A DNA stretch of 64,000 bases from Ganoderma boninense (Eukaryota; Basidiomycota; Agaricomycetes; Polyporales; Polyporaceae). Position 1 is the stretch's first letter; each line of letters starts with the position of its first letter. Both the position numbers and the translations under genes were made by a program. The stretch covers positions 1,116,001 to 1,180,000 of the forward strand of contig CM035305.1 in the NCBI GenBank assembly GCA_002900995.3, written 5' to 3'. Under the pieces are notes generated by a model that worked only from the letters and a program-made list of their open reading frames with translations, had not been told where the DNA came from and made no database searches. Shown one piece after another: positions 35,910-46,407 of this stretch.

Positions 35910-36562
35910 CAACGCGAGCCAGAGCACAGGGACAGCGGGGCGAAGGGAGGGAAAAGAAGGAGAGAAGGAGCGGCGGGAAGAGAGACAAGGGAGAGATGTT
36001 CAAGCCATTTGGCGTCGCTTCGTCGTCTCTCCAAGTTTCCTCCTCCAGGCGCTCGCCCCGTCCTCGCACACGCCCTCATCAGTCTTTGTCCGTTTCGACC
36101 AGGCAGCAGCTTCAGGCAACACGCATGCACTCCCTTCTCCGCCGCCGATAGCACCCGACTATTGGCAGAGGCCGCGCACCAGGCCTTGAGCCATATGGTG
36201 GTACACACAGCGTACAATTGTGCGGCCTGGAGACCTCCGCTACGCGTTCGGCTGTCGCCGACACCGGCATTCGCAGCTGGGCTCCCACCCCTAGCCTCCA
36301 GCCCGGCTATGTGCACTCGCAGCAGGCGAAGCAGAATGACATACGCCGACGGGACATGAAACGCGCTACGACACCGCATCTTACAGAACCTTGCACAAGG
36401 AACGGTCCGAGAGCCAGGACAGCAGCGATCAGCCCAACAAGGTTCATTGACAATCCATGCGTCATCATCAAATTCCAAAGAGCCCTGTGAAATTCCACTG
36501 CGTGTAAGTATCGTTCCAGTCTAACATGAACGGCTCCTGAGGGTATCATTTCCGTAAATGAA
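35910..36562. other. Intergenic region, nothing recognised
   Basis: 5' region of the TBC gene followed by the 3' region of the Vps62-like gene, both minus strand. Polypurine stretches occur at 35940-35980. No motif-bearing frame. Confidence 0.4.
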
Positions 36563-37717
36563 CTAAAGTGATGTTGCGACCGTGCAGCTGGTCTCCCTCT
36601 GGCAGACAACGTTCCGTCCAAGGTTCTTCGCGATAGGGCCTAGGCATCACACCATATCAGTAAACTCGAGCTAGGTTTCGTGGCTGCTGACGGAGACAGC
36701 GCGCAGGCTCGGTGCTCACCAGTAGGGCCGGTCGAATACCTGCACTCGTCCACAAGGCTGCCGATTTCGAGGCAGTACTGCCCGTGCTCGAGGATGGGGT
36801 ACTGCTCGTCGCCCCACTTGCCCGTGTACGACAGCCAGCCAGTGCCCTCCGCCTCCAGGTTCGCGGCGCCTACGCCCGCGCCCCCAGCAATGCTGAAGGT
36901 CTGGGTCGAGTTGTCGAACCAGAACGCGCGGTAGTTCGCCACAGGGTCCCAGAGCGCACCGCTGTCGGTCTCGTCGCAAAGGAGGTCCCCAGGAAGATCG
37001 TGACAGTGCTTGCCGGACGTGGCGTAGTTCGCGTGCGTGCCCACGCCGATGTACGTGGTTGGGCGGCCGTTGGTCTTCTCCGTCGCATTGAATGTGTACG
37101 CCGAGCCACCCGAGTGGGCGGAGAGGTACATCGCGCTTGGCGTGCCGTTCACGAACCGCACCATGCTGTGCTCCCAGTCTCCAACGTGGTCGCCGAATTC
37201 GATGTCCAAGACCTGGATGAAGGAGGTGAGTGACGGCCGATCGAAAGGAAGATATCCGGTAGGCGTTTGGGCGGCTCACCTTGCCTCCGTGATTGAAGGA
37301 GTAGAAGTAGAAGAAGAACGCATCGAGGATGCCACCCGGCTTGTTTACCAGAACGATCGTCGCCGGCGCGGCGCTGAGGCCGTTGGCATCTGGCTCGCCC
37401 ACCACTGAGTTAAGCCAAGCCGGTGACTTGCTGACGTCGTCCTTGGACGTGAGACAGACGTCGCCGCCAAGCGATGAGATGTTCTGGAACGTCACGGAGG
37501 GTGCGACGCTGGAGAAGTTGACCTCGGGTGTAACGTGCGTCAGGTGAACCGCAACGTCAGTTGGCCACCACTGCTCCTTGGAGTAGAGGTGCGATACGGG
37601 TGCGTTCGCGAGCACGAACGACGGGACTGGGTCGCGCTTCGCCAGGCGGACGGGTGAGGCCGCAGCAGAGAGGGAGAGGACGAGTGCTGGGAGAGCGGAC
37701 CAAGTGAACCCGACCAT
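36563..37717 (-). CDS. Secreted Vps62-like protein
   Basis: Three exons: 37717-37280, 37212-36720, 36639-36563; 1008 nt, 335 residues, no internal stop. Residues 1-20 are a signal peptide (MVGFTWSALPALVLSLSAAA), followed by a Lys-Arg site (AKR) that a Kex2-type protease could cut. The body has the Vps62 blocks: SKEQWWPTDVAVHLTHVTP, FFYFYSFNHGG, then VLDIEFGDHVGDWEHSMVRF after the first intron, THANYATSG, and GTGWLSYTGKWGDEQYP. The end is GPIAKNLGRNVVC..ETSCTVATSL. Despite the vacuolar-sorting name given in yeast, proteins of this type in filamentous fungi carry signal peptides and are probably extracellular; function unknown. The His/Asp-rich GDHVGDWEH could bind metal. A TATA-like element (GTATATATGA, minus strand) sits at about 37792-37801. 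Confidence 0.86.
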
Positions 37718-39238
37718 TGCGATGTCTGTGCGGTGTCCGCTAGGGCAGGAGCGGGGGGAAGAGGATGCCTTCCATCCCGTTCATATATACCACATCGTCG
37801 AACGCGCGCTGTGGGTCCCAACGCCGAGGGAAGCTCAGAAGGATGTGGACAGCACATGCGCACCCCATATGATGTGACACATATGATGTGATGGCAAGTC
37901 TGGCTGGGAGCCAAGATCCTTGTCGAGCAAGTGTGACCTGCACATCTGGTCATCGTCAGCAACCTTCTTGCGCACGCGCCACAGGACGACGTGCAGGAGC
38001 GTGCAGGTCATGGGCTAATTCTGACCGTGTGATTCACCTACGATTCTCACCGACTTCGGTGAGCACGCGTTGCGCTAGAGAACGTTGGTGATGTTGAGCC
38101 CTTGTTCGCCAAAAGCAACATATCAGAAGTGCTTACCTTCACAACAAGAGGACCGAGACATCTTCTATCCAAGAAGTCCCGGTGGTACCTGAGGCCTGAG
38201 GCCGGAGGCGAGCTTGAGACGACATCCCAATTGGCCACACACCGGCACCGACGTCCCAGAAGACATAGATTAGGTTCCCATTGCTAGGCACATGTCAGCA
38301 ACGTGCCATTCCCTCAGCATCTCAAACAACCTCCATCTCAGCTCGTCGCAGGAGCCAAGTGGCTCGCAAAGATGAGCATAAAAGATAAAATGACATGACA
38401 ATGCGTACGGTGGAGCACGCATGCTTCCGGTCGCATACGTCCAGCACTTGGTTGCAAGCCGCATCTTGAAATTTCAATCCGAGCACCGGATGCGAGGGAT
38501 GGTGGCCAATAGTCTTGATAGCCGCGCAAACACCGAGTGGGAGCACAACCACTGTAAGTACGTCATCGTCATTCCGATAAATATTCATCGATTGACGGTC
38601 GTAAGCTGCTATGGGCAAGTATCCTCATGTCCATGACAGCGTGCCCGCTGTTGTGAGGTAAGATGTCCACTACAGACACGGCCTCTGGACCTCCCCGACT
38701 GTCTCGCTTGTAAGAGGCCGCACCTGAAGCATTGTCACCGCGGAACGAGCAGAGGGGAGAAGATTCGTGCGCGTGTGGTTTTCAACCGGTACCGGCGGGT
38801 GACGATCTCATCAACCAAATCATGCCGCGTAGGTCGCAGTTACCACGTCGGAGAGGCAGACTTCAGATGGCTATACTTAGACGCTACTGCCTGGATTGTG
38901 CCAAAGAGTCATGGCTTCAGTTTCTCTGCGCCCTGTGTGTTACAAAACTGGGACTTGAGGTACGGACTCCTGGTCGATCTTGTCGGGTCCCTAGAAAGGA
39001 ACGATTCTCTGTCAGAAGGTGCTGGAGGATAGAGTCTTCGATACTCACCAGCACTGCCTCATCATCTCATTTCAGGTCACAATTCAGGGCAACCTGTCGC
39101 CGCGACGGTGTAAAGCTCGGAAGAAGTGGTGGTGGTAGAGATCGAACGAACTGTTTGAGCTGCGACCATTCGCTCGAGAAGGCCCCTTTGTAAATCCTTC
39201 AATACATACATAACAAACGTACGTAAGGGGAGAAACAA
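37718..39238. other. 1.5 kb region without a supported gene
   Basis: Promoter of the Vps62-like gene, then sequence with only weak open frames. Nothing recognised before the tRNA at 39239. Confidence 0.4.
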
Positions 39239-39320
39239 GGCGCTATAGCCAAGTGGTTACGGCGACAGATTAGAAATCTGTTCTCCTTTGGAGGCGCAGG
39301 TTCGAATCCTGCTGGCGTCG
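39239..39320 (+). tRNA. tRNA-Ser (anticodon AGA)
   Basis: 82 bases fold as a class II tRNA. The acceptor stem GGCGCTA pairs with TGGCGTC (with G-U pairs), and the discriminator base is G, as in serine tRNAs. The anticodon stem ACAGA/TCTGT encloses the loop TTAGAAA, with anticodon AGA at 39272-39274. The long variable arm is TCTCC-TTT-GGAG, and the T arm is CAGG-TTCGAAT-CCTG. No intron. An internal B box (GGTTCGAATCC) is present, and a TTTT terminator follows at 39326-39329. Confidence 0.95.
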
Positions 39321-39325
39321 AGTTC

Positions 39326-39329
39326 GTTT
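39326..39329 (+). terminator. RNA polymerase III terminator of the tRNA
   Basis: A run of four T six bases after the tRNA end, as expected for Pol III termination. Confidence 0.6.
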
Positions 39330-39571
39330 TGCCCCTGCCCTCAGGCTCCACCCTTTTTGATCAACCCACAAATGTACTGACACATGAAGGTTTTCACAGA
39401 ATCTATGGCTGAGAAATGTATTGAAATGAGCTGCTAAGATTAAAAGTAGGTTGGATTCAATATTAACCGATCGATGTATGCTAACTGGTGTATATTATAA
39501 TTGCGACTAGTTAGTGGTCGACGAGGCTCCCGGGTAAGTGAACGACGTATTCATGCAGTAACCAATGTGTC

Positions 39572-41900
39572 CTACTTTGCATCTAGCCGTCCGCTGTCGC
39601 GAATTTTGGAAGTGATCACAAATCGCTCTATCCAGGTAAGACCTGCGGTGTCCAACGCATTCTCGAACTCTTGAAATGTTTCCGCATCCAGCTGAGCGAG
39701 CACACGGGGACATGTTCGAAGTCGATGCCGAGGTCCCGAAAAACCTGCGCATGGTGAGCCATAGACGGCCCCATCTGTTCGAGCCACATTTCGATTGAGG
39801 TAGGGCCTCCTTGAACCTGCACAACTCGGAAGCCTGTCGGAGACCATTGAGTGCGGACCGCAGCACGAGCGACTCCATGAAGGAGAGTCCGCGCCCTCGA
39901 AGGGTGGTGAGAATGTGTCGAGGTCGCGCTTGGGAAGCTGCGTAAGGAGTCGAAAATGGTCCTTATTGGTGACTCCCATCTCCGTGAAGACGGCGGTGTG
40001 GTGCGACAGTGACAATGGGAGGCTGTCAAGGAAGGAATTGATGCTCGCTGGGTCTGGCGGAGGCAGTGTCTTTGAGGCGTTCTCCGACATCATGCTCCCG
40101 GTCTGTGCATCGGATGATTGAGAAGAGACGGTTGCACTAGCGTTCACTGTGGAGGGCGGGTTTTGTGCGGATGCCGGACTGGTCGGCTGTGATACAGGAA
40201 GATCAGCCTGAGGTTGGACCGCCGGAGCTGAGGAAGGGGGCAGCGGTCCGGCAGCAGGAGTGGGTCGTGATTGGACGTCGGCAATGATGGGTGTCGGTGT
40301 TGTAGGAATGGGCGAAGGCTGGACTGCAGATGCCGATGATGTCGTTGACGGAGCTTGGTCCGACGTTGTAGCTACGGCCGGTGGCGCACTGGCAGCGGCG
40401 GCGGTCGCTGGCGGAGCAACTTGCGTGGCCGGCGTTGCGACGGGAGCCGTGTCAGAACGGGAGGGGTTCGACGGCTGGTCTTTAATGGCGTCGCTCAGGT
40501 TGCTGACTTTGAGACCAAGGTTTGGTCGCTTCGGGGACGGGCTCCGCTCTTTTGACGCATAGGATAATACAGATGAAGACCGTCTCCGCTTGACACGCGA
40601 TTCCGAGACGACATCCTCGTACTTCGGTGGATCTGCAGGTACCGAGGGAGCTGGAAGGTTCCTTAGCGACTTGTAACACAGGGCTCCTAGAGAAATGCAA
40701 ACCTGGTTGCGCAGGTGGAACAGTGACTGACTGAGGGGCTGGCTTTGGAGTCGGTGTGGTGGTCTGCGCTATCACAGGAGGGGCAGGTTTCGGAGCCGCA
40801 GGTGCTGCAGGTTTCGGGGTCGCGGAAGATGTAACTTGTGGGGTTGGACCAACGGCGGTTGGGACGCTGGATGAGGAGGTCGGCGCGGTGGGCTGAACTG
40901 CAGCGCCAGTGAATGGAAGCCCATGAGGCCGAGGCTGACCCAGTGCCACTGGCGGGGAGGCCGATGAACTTGGAGCCGCACACTGCGCGTTCACCACAGG
41001 TACAGGTCTCGGGGGAGCTGGCTGAGTAGCTGTTGCCGGCGGAACGATGGTCTGTGCCGCAGGCTGAGTTGTCCTGGGGATTGCACGGTTCTGGACCATA
41101 GGAATTTGTGGAACCGGTCGAGCAGCTGTCCGTTGTTGGCCAGTCGATGAGCTTGAAGCTACATGCTGGGATACGCTTCGGGTGGTGTAACTTGGGGGCA
41201 GTGGCCGAACAGGCTGGGCTGGCGTAGAGGCAGCTGGAGGCGGAGGTCTATACACGGGCACGCTAGACGACGCATTCGAACTTGAGGCCGCGGGCTGCAC
41301 TCCGCCGAAAAGCGCGGGCCTTGGGAGATGGACGGCCTTCACGTAGCGAGCGACGGTTACTGAGTCAAGCGAACCGTACTCGGATAGCCAGAGGAGCGTT
41401 TGTCGTTCCACGAAACCCGATGAGAATTGTACAGACGGCGAGGATACCAGCCCAAGTCAACTCCATTGAACTGCAACAGACGGTCGCGCAGCCACGGGTG
41501 GTAGCTGTGTGAAAACTTGTTCTTGTCGTTATAGTACCTCTTCTGCCCGTAGTCGATGGTCTTGTACCAGACGTTCCATTCGTCGTGTTCGCCGCGGATA
41601 TAGACGTTTTCGTACCCGGGATTCGTAGTGACCCAAACGTCGCCCAGTGTGCCATATGCAGAGTTGGGAGACGCAGCCCCAAGAAACAGTTTCCATTTAT
41701 ATTTCGCGCAAGCGACCCTGGGCTGGAGACCGATGGGAATCGTGAGGGACTGTTCGTCTTTGTCGAGAGCCACCGTGCAGGATTTGATGACGAGCGGCTG
41801 TGGGGCTTCAATGGGCGGCAAGTAAGCAAATTGTGGCGGGCTGAATTACAAACTGTGCACCTTGAAAGACTGGGCTTGTTGTCGCCATGATCCTGTCCAT
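39572..41900 (-). CDS. Nuclear-type protein with two C-terminal helical modules, frame broken four times
   Basis: Three exons: 41900-41861, 41805-40703, 40650-39572; ~741 residues if four missing bases are supplied. Residues ~15-190 form a conserved-looking globular domain (LVIKSCTVALDKDEQSL, YKWKLFLGAASPNSAYGTLG, NPGYENVYIRGEHDEWNVWY, HPWLRDRLLQFNGVDLG). Then come ~300 residues of Pro/Ala/Thr/Ser low complexity, a nuclear signal (RVKRRRSSS ... KERSPSPKRP), and two copies of a ~65-residue module at about 40040-39850 and 39787-39596. Each has a W/F-L start, a His-His (SLSHHTAVF, SMAHHAQVF), a glycine and a G-L-S/T-F/W-[MI]-E end. Frame changes are at 41451-41453, 39889-39890, 39803-39805 and 39706-39709, each one base short in a G or C run. 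I do not recognise a named family; it may be a basidiomycete transcription-related protein. Confidence 0.6.
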
Positions 41901-42042
41901 GCTCGGCTGGGGCCTTCAAGACGGCTCCTGGGGAAACAACTTGTGGAGAGACGAAGCGCCCGACATCAGCTGCGCTTAAGTAAGATTGCAGTCGGCCTGA
42001 TTACTGGGCAAGCCGTAACTCGATCGTGACTTCGACAATGTA

Positions 42043-42866
42043 TTACTGCGAAAACTCCAACTCCTCCATGGCGGCCACCAACCTTGCCCATCGTCCTCCA
42101 TGCCAATGTGCGACCCTCTGCCATTCCTCACCATCCTCTCCCAAGACCCTCTTCATGGACTCCAATCCAGCGCCTAGGGTGAAGTCCGCGAAGCAGAGCG
42201 TGTCGCCCATGAAGAACTTCCTCTTCTTCCCGCCAGTCTCGATCCACTGCGCGACCTTGCCCATCTCGCTCTCCAGTGCCACCCACCGCTCTTCGCGCGC
42301 GGCGCCCCCGACAACGGACAGCTCCTTCATGAGCGACTCGCCCAGCATGCTCTCAATCCTGGGCGCGTAGTACGCGCCGCTGTCCGGGCTGAGAAGTGGA
42401 GGGACGAGGGCCATGACAAGAGGCGCACTCTTGGGGCCTACGACCATACGGAGCGCGACGAGCACCGTCTCGTGGAACGCCTCGGTCCCCTCCGGAATGA
42501 CGCGCGGGGTATCTGGGTACGTCGCATCGAGGTATCGTGCAATCGCCATGGAATCGGCGACGGCGGTCTTCGTCGAGGGGTCGTAGATGGCGGGAACCGT
42601 GTATTTCGGAGAGCCGTCTGGCCAAGTCCCCGTGGGACTCGCGCCGATCTCCTGGCTTATGCGCGAGATGTCAGGGAACTCGACGAAGATGGTCTTGTAC
42701 GGAAGGCGTTTGTAGTCCAAAGTGAATCTGCACAACTTGGGATCAGAAAAAAACGACGAGCCAGGAGCAGAGCAGGCACGGTACGTACTTTGTTTTCAAG
42801 GTGTTACTCGACCACGACGTTCCCTTCACTTTGGGAGATGTAGAATACGATGGGCTCGGCTGACAT
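42043..42866 (-). CDS. Glutathione S-transferase, fungal etherase-like
   Basis: Two exons, 42866-42789 and 42727-42043; 253 residues if one extra base in the CCC at 42822-42824 is discounted. The N-terminal thioredoxin-like domain reads MSAEPIVFYISQSEG, then SWSSNTLKTKFTLDYKRLPYKT across the 61-nt intron. It contains KYTVPAIYDPST (cis-Pro after Val, the glutathione-contact turn) and ADSMAIARYLDATYPDTP (the D-S pair that holds the glutathione glutamyl group). The C-terminal helical domain follows (CFADFTLGAGLESMKRV). The Trp-Ser-x-Asn-Thr-x-Lys-Thr start and YLDATYPDTP resemble the FuA/etherase-like GSTs of wood-decay fungi, which handle aromatic lignin-type ethers and extractives; that assignment is by pattern only. 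Acts in the cytosol. Confidence 0.82.
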
Positions 42867-43875
42867 TTTGGGGATCTTGGAGTGTCTGTCTACGTTCAGC
42901 TTTCTGACATGAGGTTTAAATGAGAAGAAGTCCCGAACCGCCCGCAAAGAGGTACGCCACGAAGAATCTATCTTCCGCAGCGTAGGTGCTGTCAAGGAAG
43001 ACTGCGGGGCGGCGATATACGCTCTGTCTAACGCACCTCGCAATTCACAAATAGTCATATTGCACGCTTACTCACCAAAGACTTGCGCGTACACGCGGCT
43101 GGATGGGAATGCGCCGAACAAGGTGACTCACTTCGAAGTTCGAAGCTCGAACACCCCTGCCCGTCCAGGACCGAAGCCTGTGCACGACTAACGCGACTAA
43201 TTGGTCGTTAGTCTTTGTCTTCCTGCGTATTCTTCCCATCGGTCCCGGGGGCCTACTTCAAGCGTGCAAGGGGGCTATATGCGGTTCAATGGAGACCTAA
43301 ATATGCATACTGCAGTACGACAACAGTCAGATCCAAATTGAACAAGGCAAGGCTCGTGCGTACCTTGCCTGCTGACTATCCCCTTAACATCCCAAATCCT
43401 TCATCTTCGCCGAAATGCCGGCCTGCGTCTCAAGTACAGCCTCATAATGTCCCAGAACCGACGCCTTTCCAGCCAGAACTCGCGGCATCTGCCAAACGGT
43501 CGAGAACGTCGCATCATGAGATAGTTGAGAGAATCCCATCAACAGAGTCTGACGATGCAGAGGTGATGGGATGCGTATGAGAACGAGTCGGAGAAACCGA
43601 GAACAGGAGTTGAACTTGCTGAACATGCCTAGTGCTTTGGATCTGAGATTTGCGGCAAAAGCCGGGTCCCAACGTCATTGGGGTTGCCGCAGCGACTGGC
43701 GCAGTCGCCCAATTGCCTCCTTCAAGTCGCTGCGGTTGTTCATCTAGCCAAGCTCGCTATTCTTTCACTCTGCTTGATACTTGGATCTCTGCTCTGGCAC
43801 TGCGACGCTCCCGCTCATATCAACTGCTTGAGATTCACAGCTTACTACCTTCGGCTGGTGAGAAGGGTCGATGTT
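42867..43875. other. Intergenic region between the GST and F-box genes
   Basis: Divergent 5' ends, so both promoters lie here. The last ~200 bases are open in frame with the F-box protein and would encode a hydrophobic stretch, but contain no in-frame ATG, so I leave them out. Confidence 0.4.
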
Positions 43876-44685
43876 ATGCTTCTCGACCTTCCTCCCGAGA
43901 TTCTGTTGCACATTCGTGAGTAGTCCTCTCAGTTCAATAGCTATAAGCGATCGGTGAAAGTTCACGCTGGATTCCAGTCTCTTTCCTGGATATCCCCGAC
44001 CTCGGCTCCCTGGCCAGGGTATTCCCACAGCTCTCACCGCTCGTCGAGGACCCCGTCTTGAACCATGAACGACTCTGGGTCGTCGGACCCTCTCGCGTTT
44101 CACACTCGCTGTTTGGCACCGACGATGCAGGGTCACCCATGCGCCCCTCAATCCCGGAGCTAGTTCACAGGAACATCATGCGCGGGCTTGGCATAGAGAG
44201 GCGATGGAGGGATGGGATGTACTTTGGCTCGTCGACGGTACGTCCCATCAGACTCCGCAAGGCTTCTCCAAGCAGCTCCTAATCATGATTTCGCACTGTT
44301 TCAGATGGTTCGTCAATATGAGTGCGCATCACGCCTCCAGTGGACGCATGCACGAACAATCCTTGCGCATTCACTCCGAACACGGTCCTCCCCTGCCGCT
44401 CGCGACGCTTTCTACCATGCACGCGTCCTTCCCCGCGATACATCCTCCACGCACGTTGCCGCCCCGCTTGTCTCTGCCGTGAGACGCCTGCGGTGGGCGA
44501 TCCAGCGTGACCGCCTCGCTCACTTTGTTAAGGACCGAAGCGAGATGGCCAAGGCCGGAGGACTGATCAAGTGGTTGGAAAGCAACGGGCGTTCCGTGAT
44601 GTCCAAGGAGAATGAGCGAGTGCGGTTGGCTGTTTGTCCGGGGATCAGAGGGATCGTGAAATATTACGAGGCACTTGCGCGGTGA
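43876..44685 (+). CDS. F-box protein
   Basis: Three exons: 43876-43915, 43978-44237, 44305-44685; 681 nt, 226 residues, no internal stop. The start MLLDLPPEILLHI joins LSFLDIPDLGSLARVF across the first intron to form an F-box (L-P-x-E-[IL]-L-x-x-[IL]-L-x-F-L). This motif docks Skp1 in SCF ubiquitin ligases. The remainder is helical and basic and lacks WD or leucine-rich repeats, so the substrate-binding part is unclassified. Basidiomycetes carry many such F-box proteins. Introns of 62 and 67 nt have standard borders. The ATG at 43876 is chosen because it directly precedes the F-box. Confidence 0.82.
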
Positions 44686-44876
44686 GCATTTGTGCTGTTT
44701 GGTGCGCGTCAAGTTCGATGCTGTCTTTCGCCTCGTTGTATTTTCTTTTCTATTATGAACCGTTCACGCGCACGGATACCCTTGTACATTATGGGGCTAC
44801 TTTACAGACTGTTCAGCGTCGGGCAGGTTGTAGTATCCAATGGATTGGCATTACCATTGTATGTGCTCATATCAAC

Positions 44877-46039
44877 TTAGACCCGGTCTTCGCTCTTCTC
44901 CCTGAAGTCTGTCCAAGCGACGTCCGCCACAGCTCTCACTTCTCTGATGCGCTCCTCGTTCGTCCGCCAAACTCCCCATTCCCCATCTCCACCAACTCCC
45001 ATACCCATGCCAGGCCTGCGAAACTCCATCTCGCTAGCAACCCAACCTCCGCCGCTGAGATGCACCTCGCGTAATCCACACGGAAGCAATTCTTCGAGCA
45101 GAGGACCAACCGTACGCGCATTCACGCCCGGACCCAACGAGAATTGTTGCGGATGCAGGCATATCCGAAGCTGTGCGTACCAAGGTTCGCAGACTGGCGA
45201 GCGCAACGGGAGATGCAGCATTGGGGGCTTGCCCGCTCGTCAAGATGCGCGTTACTTGCGGGACAGCGGAGACGTCAAGATGAGCTGCATGTGCGGGTGT
45301 GAGCAATGCACGGCATCAGAATGCGGAGGACACACCGGTGAGAACGTCTTGGCTACTCATGTCAAACGCCCTATGAAAACATACTGATCTTCTTCAGTTG
45401 ACGGAGATGCAGGCGAGATAATAGCTAGCATACTCTGCATCTTCCCGGCCTCGTCCGCAAGCCTTTGAGAGAATCATCTAAGAAATACGGCGAGCACGCA
45501 ACGCGCACATACCCACATTCGTGTGCGTTCCACGTCGATTCTTCCGTCCCCGTGTAGGAAACCGAACACGATGCCGTCGGCACCTGCGTCTCTGAACGTG
45601 TGGATGTCTTCTTTCATGATCTCAAGCTCTGCACCCGAGTAGAAGAAGTCGCCGGTCCGTGGCCGGATCATGACCTTGAGAGACGTATCACACAGGCATC
45701 GCCGCCCTGACCCGAGGAGCAAGAGTAAGAGGAGACACACCATGACGGGTATGTCGGGAACGGCTACGCGAACTCTCTTGAACAGGCCAATGCTTGGGGT
45801 CGTACCCCCGCCGAGACCGAGATTCCCGCAGAGCTCGAGGCGATCGGCCCCGCCCCGGTGTGCTCTGTTTCAAAAGAAGCGTGAGTACAAGGGGAGGGGC
45901 ATGAGGATAGAGGTAGCGCACGCGATGGCAGACTCGACAGAATCAACGCAGACCTCAATGGTGATAGCTTGAGGCAATGGAGTCCTTCCGCATGCTTCTG
46001 AGACCCGGCTTGCAGTACATCGCGAGAGACTCACGACAT
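44877..46039 (-). CDS. cutC: CutC copper-homeostasis family protein
   Basis: Seven exons: 46039-46035 (5 nt, ATG TC), 45984-45922, 45864-45741, 45674-45517, 45462-45434, 45383-45336, 45284-44877; 277 residues if one extra base in the CCC at 45128-45130 is discounted. The CutC TIM-barrel signature is complete: [85 protein letters not shown], and after the break [11 protein letters not shown] and EVHLSG. CutC proteins are conserved from bacteria to man; a direct copper role is debated, and the enzymatic activity is not established. The 3' end faces the F-box gene 190 bases away; the 5' end faces the desaturase. Confidence 0.88.
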
Positions 46040-46407
46040 GGTAGACGTCCGCCGTGAAGCGAGAGCTCGCTACGGGCCGTTGGTGGAGACAGGATGGGAG
46101 GATGAAAGGGGACAAGGCTCGCTCTTGCCCCGCAAAGGGCGTGGAGCGCGGCCACGTGATCGTGTTTGTGGAGTGGAGCGCGCCTTGGTAAGGGCGTCGT
46201 TGTCGTCGAGAGCTTCTCCTTTGCTGTGTCATCCTCGATTGCCGCCGGCCTCGCGACCGTTGCTGGAAAATGCCCTTCCCACCCCGCTTATAATATATAT
46301 CTCGCCCCATCTTTTCGGCCCCCAGTATTTTGCCAGGCCGCGCTCCCCAGCTCACTGCTCTCCTCACAACCACCACCTCTTCGACTTGCTAGGGCAACCG
46401 CACGACG
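46040..46407. promoter_or_regulatory. Bidirectional promoter of cutC and the desaturase
   Basis: 368 bases between divergent starts. A clear TATA element (TTATAATATATAT, 46288-46300) lies ~110 bases before the desaturase ATG. GC-rich stretches occupy the cutC side. Confidence 0.5.

Noticed and set aside
38732..39193. Open frame of 153 codons before the tRNA
   Set aside because: No recognisable domain; composition (Arg, Cys, Ser) is that of chance frames. Left as intergenic.
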